A DNA stretch of 64,000 nt from Planctomycetota bacterium (lineage in GTDB: Bacteria > Planctomycetota > GCA-002687715): contig SIAO01000004.1 in the NCBI GenBank assembly GCA_009691765.1, forward strand, positions 149,419-213,418, given 5' to 3'. The translations under genes were made by a program, and so were the position numbers. Positions 52,381 to 62,163 of this stretch are shown in pieces. How positions within the stretch are numbered: the first letter of the stretch is position 1; every line of letters starts with the position of its first letter. The notes beneath the pieces were generated by a model. The model was not told the DNA's origin, did not search any database, and saw nothing but the letters and a program-made list of their open reading frames with translations.

Positions 52381-55010
52381 ACTTTCTTTTCTCGAATCAG
52401 AGCGGTCGGCGCGACGCGCTCAAGTGCCAAAGCTACTGCGAAGGCGAGCGCTGCGACAGCCGCCAACCACTCACCAGATGCATGCGCGCTGTGTCCGATG
52501 AAGCGCTGTGTGCTCCGTTGCGGCGGTACCAACGCGATTTCTGCGCCGAGCGCGGCGGCCCAATGATCAAGACCTTGCGGATGCGGCAGCGCACACGTGC
52601 GTTGCGCGGACGTGGGCAGCAGTGCAGCGGCATGAGCGACAGCACCATCCCGCTGCAAACGCAAAGTTCCAAACAGCACGGGCGCTGATTCCGAAGGCGA
52701 CGCCAAACTCTGCCACTGCAACTCGGCCATCGAAGTCGTCTGCTCGCCCAACGCACCCGCAGGCGTCTGCACCGTGAAAGTCGCCGACGAGTGATCTGGA
52801 TGCCGTTCGAAAAGATCTTCGCCGCGCCAGAGCACGCTGCGCCCAGAGGTGATGGCGCTGAGTCGGGCACGCTCGGCCGCATCGCGCCCTTCGCACCAAG
52901 CTGTAGCCTGCGCGAGCAGCACCTGCGCGGTCGAGCTCGAACTCCAATTCGCAGCGAACGCACCCTCGAAGGGCACCGCGAATTGCACCACGCGCGCCGC
53001 GCCGTACTGGCCTTGGACCAGCAGCGGATCTTCATCGGCGCTCAACGCCACAGTGCCAGTGTCTGTCGCGTGCAGACGGATCAAATCGGACACACCTGGA
53101 ATGCGCGTGCAATCCACACCTTGCAAGAGAGCAACTTCCGCCACGCGCCGCACTTGCCGCAGCGGCGCAATCTCAGGCGGCTTCGCAGGCTTCGGCAACT
53201 CTGGCGTAGGCTCGGGCTTCGACACCGGTTGCGGTGCCAACGGTGTTGGCACAGTGTTTGGAGGCGCACGCCGCGCGCCACTACGAGCAATCACGCGCTC
53301 GGCTTCGATGGTGAAGATCTCTGGAACCTCTTTCAGCGAGTACGCGGGATAGAACTTGCCGCCGCCATGCGCCGCGATGTTCGACAAGTCGCGCACATTG
53401 AGCGCAGGGCCGCAACCCACCGTGGACACCGTGATGCCAGCGCGCACCAGCCGCTGCGTGATGGCTTCGAACCGACCTGGCTCTGATTCGCCATCGGACA
53501 ACAAAATGAGATGCCGCACCGAAAATTTCTCTTCGGCGAAGATTTCCTCCGCCAGTTCCAAGGCACTGCTGAAATCTGTTCCGCCGCCACATTGAATGCG
53601 CGCGATTCGGTCCTTGACGGTGTCCTTGTCTCCAGCCTTGGTCAAAGACAAGAGTTCTTTCGCTTCCTTGTTGAACGCGATCACGCCCACGAAGTCTTCA
53701 GGATGCAACACCTGCACCGCCGCCCACGCAGCCTCTTTGGCGAGACGCATGGGCTCGCCTTGCATCGAACCGCTGGCATCAATGGCCACAACAAGTCCGA
53801 GCGTCGGCACGTTGCGCATTTCGCGAGTGCGCTTGGCAGGATCTGCGGGTTGCAACTCGTCGGGCTTTTCGTCAGGTGGCGGATCCGGCAACGGCGGTGG
53901 AGTCACCTGCGCTTCGCGTTCTTGCGCCGGCAGCAACGCCGCGAAGGGCGCAGCACTTTCTGTTCCAAGGTCGCCATGAGCCTCTGCGGGCAAGTAAACC
54001 CAACCGAGACCACGCACTGCACGCTGCCGCAGCACTGCGAGCGTGTCCGTTTGTGAAAGCTGCGTCGCACTCACCCTGTCCAGCACCAAAGTTCGCGCTT
54101 GCCGCGCCACGCTGCTGCTGCCCAATTCCGCTGGTGACACATGCACCACTTCTCGACCTTGAGCCTGCAACGCGCTCATGCTCCACGGCGCGGGCTCGGC
54201 GCAAACCACCGCCACAAGCGCCGCGGATGCCGCCTCCACCGTGGCCACTGCTGCGCGTTGCGCTGCTCCACTCCCGATCAGCGCCACGACGCTGTGATAT
54301 CCCTGCGTCAACATGAGTTCGGTGAGCGGTACATCGAACGCACCGGGTGCAAGAAACACCTCACGCTCCTCGACAACCTGACCGTCGACGAGCACACGCA
54401 ACGACGCCGGTCCTTCGATCCGCGCGTGTCCGCGCAATCGCGCTGGCAAATTGGTTGCTGGCGTCGCAGCAGCTGACACTTGAAGTTCCAATCCGCTGTA
54501 CGGCGGCGCGGCGCGCACATGCGCTGGCAGCACGCACGCGTGAAGACTGCGCATGGCCTCGTTCTGGCGCAACCCTTCGATGCCATCCAACGCGACCACC
54601 GTTTGACATGCAGCAGCATTGGGCAACAGCGCAGCTACTTGCACGGTGTCGTTCAAATCCAAAGGCGTTGCTTGTGGCGGGAGCCAAAACGCAGAGCTCG
54701 AGTCGGCCACCAACGCGTTAAAGCGTTCATGACGCACGGCGCCTTCCGGCAACTCGCGCCCACCAAGCAGGAGCAACTGTGTCGGCACTTCGGTCACGAA
54801 TTCGATTTGAGGTTCAGCCGCGAGAACAGCGAGGCCCACACAAACCGCACTTCGGCCGAGCAACGCCAACAGAGCGCTGGAGCTTGCGCGACCAATCCAA
54901 AGCGACCAAACGCAAATCACAACGGCCAGTGCTGTGCCGAGGGCAAGCACATTGGGATGTGAACACTGCACACCACTGAGATCAAAAAACAGCTCAGCGA
55001 AGATGTTCAC
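52377..55010 (-). CDS. Large membrane protein with vWA domain
   Basis: MIDAS LVVAIDASGSMQGEPMRLAKEAAWAAVQVLHPEDFVGVIAFN; TM segments at both ends. Confidence 0.85.
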   Translation of the reverse strand: MNIFAELFFDLSGVQCSHPNVLALGTALAVVICVWSLWIGRASSSALLALLGRSAVCVGLAVLAAEPQIEFVTEVPTQLLLLGGRELPEGAVRHERFNALVADSSSAFWLPPQATPLDLNDTVQVAALLPNAAACQTVVALDGIEGLRQNEAMRSLHACVLPAHVRAAPPYSGLELQVSAAATPATNLPARLRGHARIEGPASLRVLVDGQVVEEREVFLAPGAFDVPLTELMLTQGYHSVVALIGSGAAQRAAVATVEAASAALVAVVCAEPAPWSMSALQAQGREVVHVSPAELGSSSVARQARTLVLDRVSATQLSQTDTLAVLRQRAVRGLGWVYLPAEAHGDLGTESAAPFAALLPAQEREAQVTPPPLPDPPPDEKPDELQPADPAKRTREMRNVPTLGLVVAIDASGSMQGEPMRLAKEAAWAAVQVLHPEDFVGVIAFNKEAKELLSLTKAGDKDTVKDRIARIQCGGGTDFSSALELAEEIFAEEKFSVRHLILLSDGESEPGRFEAITQRLVRAGITVSTVGCGPALNVRDLSNIAAHGGGKFYPAYSLKEVPEIFTIEAERVIARSGARRAPPNTVPTPLAPQPVSKPEPTPELPKPAKPPEIAPLRQVRRVAEVALLQGVDCTRIPGVSDLIRLHATDTGTVALSADEDPLLVQGQYGAARVVQFAVPFEGAFAANWSSSSTAQVLLAQATAWCEGRDAAERARLSAITSGRSVLWRGEDLFERHPDHSSATFTVQTPAGALGEQTTSMAELQWQSLASPSESAPVLFGTLRLQRDGAVAHAAALLPTSAQRTCALPHPQGLDHWAAALGAEIALVPPQRSTQRFIGHSAHASGEWLAAVAALAFAVALALERVAPTALIREKKV

Positions 55011-56188
55011 GGCGCGTGCAACAGTGCGTCGGCAAAGATTGCACGAGCGCCCGTGGTGTGAGACGCACCATGCTCCACAACAAGGCGCAGCAGCTTCGTC
55101 CCTTGAGGAAGCGCAACATCAACCACAACCGCGGGCTCACCCGCAACGAGCAAGTCGCTGCGCCAAAGCTCGTGAGCATCAGCAAAGATGGCCGCGCGCA
55201 CGCTGGCCCGCACACCAGCACGCAATCCGGCAGCATCCGCACCTACATGCAGCGTGATGCGCTTCCAGTTTTCGCGCAATTCGCATGCCAGTTCGCTGCG
55301 CGCGCGCACTGCGATGCCGCGCCGCCACGCACGCGTGCCAATGACGAGGCCAGTCTCTGGGACGAGTCCGTGATCCAGCGCCAAGGCAGGCAAGGTCGCG
55401 CCGTCGAGCAACGATTTGTGCGCGATCAGCTCGAGCTCCAGATCCGACAGGCGCGCAAAACGCGGTGAGAATGGTTCAAGCGCAGCGACGCGCGCTGGAT
55501 CCAGAGCTGCACTGAAACCAGTGACAAGGCGCAGCTTGAGTCCCGGGCCTTCCAGCACTCCGAACAACCGGCTGCCGTCTTTCAGAGCGACAACAGCCCG
55601 TGGCCCCTTCGGCGTCGCTGGAACAGGCTGTGTACGCAATCGCAATCCAGCGACAGCATCGCGTTGCGGGTTCCAAACGCGCTCGCCCGCCGCACTGCGA
55701 AAACGAACACCATCGCGGCCGAAGCCCAGCACTTCACCAGGCAAGGCATCGACTCCGTCACCACGACGAAAGCAGAGCAAGTCATCCTCGGCGTGAGCTT
55801 GCGGTAGCTCAATGGCGCTGAAGTCGATGCGCCCTACATCATCAAGCAGCAACGGAATCACTCCGGCTCCTTGAGTCTCGAAGTCAAAGCCGTCACCACG
55901 GGACGCGGCCGGAAGTCCGCGCAGGGTTGAGCCATCCAGCAAAGTGATGATTGTTGCGCGACTCGCTGCGACCGGCTGTGCAACCGCTGCAACAAGAGCC
56001 ACGGTCGTCGCGAAGGGCGCGAACACCTCGACTCCGTCGCGGCGCAAGACGAAACCCTTGGCGGCATCGAACCCCACCAGCTCAGCAACCAACTGAGGCC
56101 CTTGCAACGCTTCTATATGCACTGAAGCCGGCGCCTGGGCACCGACCGTCGCAAGAGTGAGAGCAAGGAGCACGAGCAGCATGCGCAT
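55007..56188 (-). CDS. Secreted protein with NPCBM-like C-terminal domain
   Basis: Signal peptide MRMLLVLLALTLATVGAQ; C-terminal RGIAVRARSELACELRENWKRITLHVGADA...SVRAAIFADAHELWRSDLL resembles NPCBM domains. Confidence 0.6.
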   Translation of the reverse strand: MRMLLVLLALTLATVGAQAPASVHIEALQGPQLVAELVGFDAAKGFVLRRDGVEVFAPFATTVALVAAVAQPVAASRATIITLLDGSTLRGLPAASRGDGFDFETQGAGVIPLLLDDVGRIDFSAIELPQAHAEDDLLCFRRGDGVDALPGEVLGFGRDGVRFRSAAGERVWNPQRDAVAGLRLRTQPVPATPKGPRAVVALKDGSRLFGVLEGPGLKLRLVTGFSAALDPARVAALEPFSPRFARLSDLELELIAHKSLLDGATLPALALDHGLVPETGLVIGTRAWRRGIAVRARSELACELRENWKRITLHVGADAAGLRAGVRASVRAAIFADAHELWRSDLLVAGEPAVVVDVALPQGTKLLRLVVEHGASHTTGARAIFADALLHAP

Positions 56189-56503
56189 AACGTATTGACG
56201 GCGTTTGTTGTAGCAGCAGCGCTGAGTCCAAGCGCAGAGCGGCTTGCGGCTGCCAAAGTGACAGAGCTCGTCGATCCCAATTCCTCAAACTGTCACGCTG
56301 ACAGCGAGCGCGCATCCAGCTCAGGTGACGCTGGTGTAGGCATTTGTGGCCTTCGTCAAGGCAGATCCACAAAAAGGTGTTCTCCGGCCCCGGGTTTGCT
56401 AAACCTCCAACGCGAAGGCGCCCCTTCCTCTGAAGGCCCGCGACTTTCCAGTCGGCCCACACGGGCCATCCGGACCCACAGAACTCACGAGGAGAATTGG
56501 AGC

Positions 56504-58135
56504 ATGGCGAAGCAGCTGCGCTTTGAATCGGAAGCCCGCGAATCCCTGAAACAAGGGGTCGTGAAATTGGCTCGCGCAGTCAAGACCACCCTCGGCCCGC
56601 GCGGCCGTACTGCGGTTATCGACCGCGGTTGGGGCGGTCCCACCATCACGAAAGACGGCTACACCGTCGCGGATGAAGTGGACTTGCAAGACAAGTACGA
56701 AAACCTCGGCGCACAAATGCTGAAGGAAGCTGCCTCGAAGACCCACGATGTCTCTGGTGACGGCACCACGACGGCAACGGTGCTCGCGGAAGCCATCTTC
56801 TTGGGTGCGCTGCGCCACCTCGGCGTGGGCGCCAACACGGCCGCAATCAACCGCGGCATTCTCGAAGCCACAGAGCGCGTCAAGAAAACTCTGCGCGACA
56901 AGGCTGTCAAAGTCAGTCTCGACACGCCAGAGCGCTTGGTGCAAATCGCCAGCATCGCAGCCAACAACGACAAGCCGTTGGGCACCATCCTCATCGACGC
57001 TCTCAAGAAGGTCGGCAAGGATGGCGTCATCAACATCGAAGAAGGCAAGGGCACCGAGACCAGCGTGAAGGTGGTCGAGGGCATGCAATTCGATCGCGGC
57101 TATCTGTCGCCACACTTCGCAACGGATCAACGCTCGCTCGAATGCGAATACCGCAACTGCCTCGTGTTGATTCACGAAGACAAGATCAGCTCTGTGAAGA
57201 AGCTGATCCCGCTGCTCGAAAAAGCCAGCAAGGCCAAGCGCCCGCTGCTCATCATCGCCGAAGATGTTGATGGTGAAGCGCTCGCGACGTTGGTGGTGAA
57301 CAAGTTGCGCAGCGTTGTGGATTGCGTGGCTGTGAAAGCCCCTGGCTATGGCGATCGCCGCAAAGCCATGCTGCAAGACATCGCCATCCTCACCGGCGCG
57401 AAGAAGCCTGTGTTCAAGGAAACTGGCGTCGATCCGGAGCAGCTCGAGCTCGCCGATTTGGGCGTTGCGAAGAAAGTCACCATCACGGCGGACAACACCA
57501 CCATCGTGGAAGGCGGCGGCTCGGCGTCAGAACTTTCCGCGCGCGTGAAGCAGATCCGCCTCGAGATCACCGAAACGGACAGCAGCTACGACCGCGAGAA
57601 GCTCGAAGAACGCTTGGCAAAACTCGCCGGAGGTGTGGCGCAGATTGATGTCGGCGCTTCAACCGAAACCGAACTCAAGGAACGCAAGGCCCGCATCAAG
57701 GATGCTCTCGCATCCGTCAAAGCGGCGCTTGAAGAAGGCGTTTTGCCGGGTGGCGGCACCGCGCTGCTACGCGCAGGCGCAATGCTCGACTTGACCGGCC
57801 TGACTGGCGATGCACTGATTGGCGCCACGATTTTGCGCGACGCTTTGAAGACGCCGCTGCAACAGATCGTTGAAAACGCCGGCGGGCACGGGCCCGTCAT
57901 CGCAGCGCGTGTTTTGCGCGAGCGCAAATTTGCACACGGCTACAACGCTGAAACCGACACCTGCACCGACTTGATCGAAGACGGCGTGATCGACCCTTGC
58001 AAGGTCACCACCTCGGCCCTCACCAATGCAGCAAGTGTTGCCACCGTGCTGATCTCGGCAGAATGCCTGATCACGGATGTCCCCAAGAAGGCAGACGAAG
58101 CTGGTGGCGCGGAAGATCACGAACACATGGACTGA
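56504..58135 (+). CDS. groEL: Chaperonin GroEL, paralog 1
   Basis: [65 protein letters not shown]. No GGM tail, ends EDHEHMD. Confidence 0.96.
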   Translation: MAKQLRFESEARESLKQGVVKLARAVKTTLGPRGRTAVIDRGWGGPTITKDGYTVADEVDLQDKYENLGAQMLKEAASKTHDVSGDGTTTATVLAEAIFLGALRHLGVGANTAAINRGILEATERVKKTLRDKAVKVSLDTPERLVQIASIAANNDKPLGTILIDALKKVGKDGVINIEEGKGTETSVKVVEGMQFDRGYLSPHFATDQRSLECEYRNCLVLIHEDKISSVKKLIPLLEKASKAKRPLLIIAEDVDGEALATLVVNKLRSVVDCVAVKAPGYGDRRKAMLQDIAILTGAKKPVFKETGVDPEQLELADLGVAKKVTITADNTTIVEGGGSASELSARVKQIRLEITETDSSYDREKLEERLAKLAGGVAQIDVGASTETELKERKARIKDALASVKAALEEGVLPGGGTALLRAGAMLDLTGLTGDALIGATILRDALKTPLQQIVENAGGHGPVIAARVLRERKFAHGYNAETDTCTDLIEDGVIDPCKVTTSALTNAASVATVLISAECLITDVPKKADEAGGAEDHEHMD

Positions 58136-58181
58136 TGCGCGCAAGCGCACCGGCTCATTCATATCCACGAAAGAGAATCCA

Positions 58182-58475
58182 ATGGCCCTCAAGATCAATC
58201 CTCTCGACGACCGTGTTGTGGTGACGCCCCTCGAAGCCGAAGAGCGCACCGCCGGTGGTGTCATTCTTCCTGAAACCGCCAAAGAAAAGCCGCAACAGGG
58301 CAAGGTCGTGGCCGTCGGCCCCGGCCGCATGCTCAAAGACGGCAGCCGTGCGCTGCCTGCAGTGAAAAAGGGCGACACGGTGGTCTACGGCAAGTACTCC
58401 GGCACCGATGTGAAGGTGGACGGCAAAGAATTCAAGATTCTGCGCGAAAGCGAAATCCTGGCGAAATTCGCCTGA
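58182..58475 (+). CDS. groES: Co-chaperonin GroES
   Basis: [48 protein letters not shown]. Confidence 0.97.
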   Translation: MALKINPLDDRVVVTPLEAEERTAGGVILPETAKEKPQQGKVVAVGPGRMLKDGSRALPAVKKGDTVVYGKYSGTDVKVDGKEFKILRESEILAKFA

Positions 58476-58486
58476 GGTCAACGCAC

Positions 58487-60100
58487 ATGGCGAAACAGAT
58501 CCTGTACACAGCCGATGCACGCGCGAAGATCCTGTCGGGTCTCGGCAAGCTGGCCCGCGCGGTGAAAGTCACCCTCGGACCCGGCGGGCGCAATGTGCTC
58601 TTCAACAAGTCGTTCGGTGGCCCCACGGTCACGAAGGACGGCGTCACGGTCTCGAAAGAGATCGAGCTTGAAGATCCCTTCGAGAACATGGGCGCCAAGC
58701 TCGTGAACGAAGTGGCCAAGAAGACCAACGACAAGGCCGGCGATGGCACCACCACCGCAACGGTGCTTGCGGAAGCCATCTATCGCGCAGGGCTGCGCCA
58801 CCTGTCCGCAGGTTGCAATCCCGTCAGCGTGAAGCGCGGCATCGACAAGGCTGTGGAAGCCGCCGTCGAATCGCTGAAAGAACAAGCGCGGCCGGTCAAG
58901 GGGCGTGATCAAATTGCTCAGGTCGCCACCGTCTCCGCGAATCACGACGAGAGCATCGGCAAACTTCTCGCTGACGCAATGGAGAAAGTCGGCAAGGACG
59001 GCGTGATCACTGTGGAAGATGCCAAGGGCATCGAAACGGTGTGCGATGTCGTGGAAGGCATGTCCTTCGACAAGGGCTGGATCTCGCCCTACTTCGTCAC
59101 CAATCCCACCAAGATGATCGCCGAGCTCGATCAACCTCTGCTGCTCATCCACGAGAAGAAGATCTCCAACCTACGCGAGCTTTTGCCTATCCTGGAAAAA
59201 GTGGCGCAGACTGGCAGCAGCCTGCTCATCATCGCCGAAGATGTTGACGGCGACGCGCTCAGCGCGCTGGTCATCAACCGCTTGCGTGGCGTCTTGAATG
59301 TGTGCGCCGCCAAGGCGCCCGGATTCGGCGATCGCCGCAAAGCGATGCTCGAAGATCTCGCCATCCTCACCGGCGGCACCTTCGTCTCCGAAGATCAAGG
59401 TCGCAAACTCGAATCGCTCACTCTCGCGGACCTCGGCAAAGCCCGCCGCGTGGAAGTGCGCAAGGACGAGACCTTGGTCATCGAAGGCGGCGGCGAGAAG
59501 CGCGCGATGAAAGAACGCATCGAGCAAATCCGCGCCAAGATCACGACCACCACGAGCGACTACGACCGCGAAAAACTGCAAGAACGCTTGGCCAAACTGG
59601 CCGGCGGCGTTGCCGAGATCCGCGTCGGAGCCACCACCGAAAAGGAAATGGCCGAGAAGAAATATCGCGTAGAAGACGCCTTGCACGCCACACGCGCCGC
59701 CATGGAAGAAGGCATCGTTGCTGGCGGCGGCATCGCACTGCTGCGCAGCGTTCCCGCAATCGAAGCAGCCCGCAAGAAATGCCGCAACGAAGACGAACGG
59801 GCCGGTGTGGATGTCATCCTCGAAGCCGTGCGCTCTCCGTGCGCGCAGATCGCGACCAACGCTGGCTATGACGGCCAAGTGGTCGTCGAGAATGTGCTCG
59901 AACGCAGCGGCAATGTCGGATTCAACGCCATGACCGGCGAGTACGAAGATCTGGTGAAAGCCGGAGTCATCGACCCCGTCAAGGTGACGCGCTTGGCTCT
60001 CGAATATGCGGCGTCGATTTCGGGGCTCATGCTGACCACCAACACCACCATCACGGAACTCAAGGACGACACCACTGCCGTGATCGGCGCTGTGTCCTGA
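58487..60100 (+). CDS. groEL: Chaperonin GroEL, paralog 2
   Basis: [46 protein letters not shown]. No GGM tail, ends [11 protein letters not shown]. Confidence 0.96.
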   Translation: MAKQILYTADARAKILSGLGKLARAVKVTLGPGGRNVLFNKSFGGPTVTKDGVTVSKEIELEDPFENMGAKLVNEVAKKTNDKAGDGTTTATVLAEAIYRAGLRHLSAGCNPVSVKRGIDKAVEAAVESLKEQARPVKGRDQIAQVATVSANHDESIGKLLADAMEKVGKDGVITVEDAKGIETVCDVVEGMSFDKGWISPYFVTNPTKMIAELDQPLLLIHEKKISNLRELLPILEKVAQTGSSLLIIAEDVDGDALSALVINRLRGVLNVCAAKAPGFGDRRKAMLEDLAILTGGTFVSEDQGRKLESLTLADLGKARRVEVRKDETLVIEGGGEKRAMKERIEQIRAKITTTTSDYDREKLQERLAKLAGGVAEIRVGATTEKEMAEKKYRVEDALHATRAAMEEGIVAGGGIALLRSVPAIEAARKKCRNEDERAGVDVILEAVRSPCAQIATNAGYDGQVVVENVLERSGNVGFNAMTGEYEDLVKAGVIDPVKVTRLALEYAASISGLMLTTNTTITELKDDTTAVIGAVS

Positions 60101-60155
60101 ACACCGCTCGCGAGGACAGGGCGCCACGGCGTCCTGTCCGTCATGGACCTTCACG

Positions 60156-61289
60156 ATGAGCGAACGGCGCGACTATTACGATGTCCTTGGCGTCCCGCGC
60201 GACGCGACCGAAGACGACATCAAGAAGGCCTATCGCCGTCTGGCTTTCAAGCATCACCCCGACAAGAACCCGGGTGACAAAGAAGCGGAGTCGCGTTTCA
60301 AAGAGGCCGCATCGGCCTACGAAGTTCTTTGCGATGCTGGCAAACGCAAGCGCTACGACCAGTTCGGTCATGCCGGCGCCGAAGCCGGCGGCAGTGGGCA
60401 AGGCTTCACCAATACTGAAGACATCATGCGCCATTTTGGCGACATCTTCGGTGGTCAGGGCGGTTTCAGCAGCGCGTTTGGCGACATGTTTGGCGGCGGC
60501 GGACAACGCGGCCCTGCGCACGGACGCAGCCTGCGCGTGCAACTCTCACTCTCGCTCGCCGAAGTGCGTACAGGAGTGAAACGCACACTGGAAGTCAAAC
60601 GCCGCGAACTGTGCGAAGAGTGCGGCGGCAACGGTGCCAAGAAGGGCACCAAGCCTGAAGCGTGCACACCCTGCAAGGGACGCGGCGCTGTCACGATCAA
60701 CCACGGTGGCTTCCTCATGCAACGCGAATGCCCGCGCTGCGATGGGCGCGGCACCATCGTCAAAGAGGTTTGCGCGCGCTGCAAAGGCGAAGGCCTGCAA
60801 CCGAAGAAGATCAGCATCACTGTCAGCATTCCTGCAGGCGTCGAGGACGGCATGGAATTGCGCGTGCGCGGCGAAGGCGAACCCAGCACAGAAGGCGGAA
60901 CACGCGGCGAACTGCTGTGCGCCATTCATGTGGACGAGCACGCCCAGTTCACACGTCATGGCCGCGATCTGCTTGTCGAACTCTCGCTCAGCAGCGTGCA
61001 AGCTACTTTGGGAACCGAAGTGGATGTCCCCACACTTGAAGGCCGTGCTGGACTAAAGATCCCATCAGGAACACAACCGGGCACACGCTTCCGCATGCGC
61101 GGCCAAGGGCTCCCGGATGTGCGCGGACACGGCATGGGCGACATCATCGTGCTCGCTTGTGTAGAAACCCCTGCGCGTCTCGACGCCAAGGCCCGCGCAT
61201 TGTGGGAACAGTTGCTGGCCCTCGAAGGCAATAAGGGCCAAAAAGAAAAACAAGGCTTCTTCCGCAAGGTGAAGCAGATATTCGAGTGA
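60156..61289 (+). CDS. dnaJ: Chaperone DnaJ
   Basis: J domain [36 protein letters not shown]; four CxxCxGxG-type zinc motifs. Confidence 0.97.
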   Translation: MSERRDYYDVLGVPRDATEDDIKKAYRRLAFKHHPDKNPGDKEAESRFKEAASAYEVLCDAGKRKRYDQFGHAGAEAGGSGQGFTNTEDIMRHFGDIFGGQGGFSSAFGDMFGGGGQRGPAHGRSLRVQLSLSLAEVRTGVKRTLEVKRRELCEECGGNGAKKGTKPEACTPCKGRGAVTINHGGFLMQRECPRCDGRGTIVKEVCARCKGEGLQPKKISITVSIPAGVEDGMELRVRGEGEPSTEGGTRGELLCAIHVDEHAQFTRHGRDLLVELSLSSVQATLGTEVDVPTLEGRAGLKIPSGTQPGTRFRMRGQGLPDVRGHGMGDIIVLACVETPARLDAKARALWEQLLALEGNKGQKEKQGFFRKVKQIFE

Positions 61290-61293
61290 CGCG

Positions 61294-61848
61294 ATGACAC
61301 CTGAAGAGACACCACCAACAGAACAAGCTGCAGAAGCGCAGACACCGCCGCCTGTCGGTAGTGCCGCCAACATGGATACAGCGATGGATGAGTTGCTCCG
61401 CGCACTCGCAGAATCCAACGATCGCTGGATGCGTGTCAGCGCAGATCTCGCCAATGTTCAAAAGCGTGCCGTGAAGGACCGTGAACAAGCCCGTCGCTTC
61501 GCCGTACGCGACGCGGTGCGCGCGCTGCTCCCCTGCTTTGACAACCTTGAGCGCGCTGTGCGCAGTGCCACTCCTGAGAGTGCCGGCCCCGTGCTGACGG
61601 GCGTGCAAATGGTGTGTGACGCGCTCCCTCGCGCGCTCGCCGAATGCGGCGTCACCGCGGTTTCCCCTGAAGGCGGGGCGTTTGACCCGCGGTTCCATGA
61701 AGCCATCGGACAAATGCCCCGCGAAGATGTGCCTGCAGGTACGGTGATAGAAGTGCAAGAGAAGGGCTACCTGCTCGCCGATCTCGTCATCCGACCTGCG
61801 CGCGTTGTGATTTCCACGCAACCTGTTGCTGACAGTGGAGCTGGCTGA
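61294..61848 (+). CDS. grpE: Nucleotide exchange factor GrpE
   Basis: RVSADLANVQKRAVKDREQARRFAVRDAVRALLPCFDNLERAV...FDPRFHEAIGQMPREDVPAGTVIEVQEKGYLLADLVIRPARVVIS. Confidence 0.93.
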   Translation: MTPEETPPTEQAAEAQTPPPVGSAANMDTAMDELLRALAESNDRWMRVSADLANVQKRAVKDREQARRFAVRDAVRALLPCFDNLERAVRSATPESAGPVLTGVQMVCDALPRALAECGVTAVSPEGGAFDPRFHEAIGQMPREDVPAGTVIEVQEKGYLLADLVIRPARVVISTQPVADSGAG

Positions 61849-62126
61849 TGCCCTGCTACGACTACATTTGTCGCGCCTGCGGGCATCAAGCTGAAGTGAC
61901 GCAGAAGATGAGCGACGAGCCGCTGCGCCGCTGCCCCAAATGCAAGAAGGCGCGCTATGAACGCCTTATCGGTGCCGGTGCCGCGCTTATCTTCAAAGGC
62001 AGCGGCTTCTATGGCACTGACTACCGCAGCGATTCTTGGAAGAAAGATGCAGCGAAGGACGCCCCCTCAGCCTGTCCGAGCGACGCGAGCAAGTGCGCCA
62101 AGACCGATTGCCCCTCGAAAGACTGA
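61848..62126 (+). CDS. FmdB-type zinc-ribbon protein
   Basis: MPCYDYICRACGHQAEVTQKMSDEPLRRCPKCKKARYERLIGAGAALIFKGSGFYGTDYRS. Confidence 0.9.
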   Translation: MPCYDYICRACGHQAEVTQKMSDEPLRRCPKCKKARYERLIGAGAALIFKGSGFYGTDYRSDSWKKDAAKDAPSACPSDASKCAKTDCPSKD

Positions 62127-62163
62127 ACGCGCGCCAAGACGACGCGCGCTGTTCTCACGCAGC

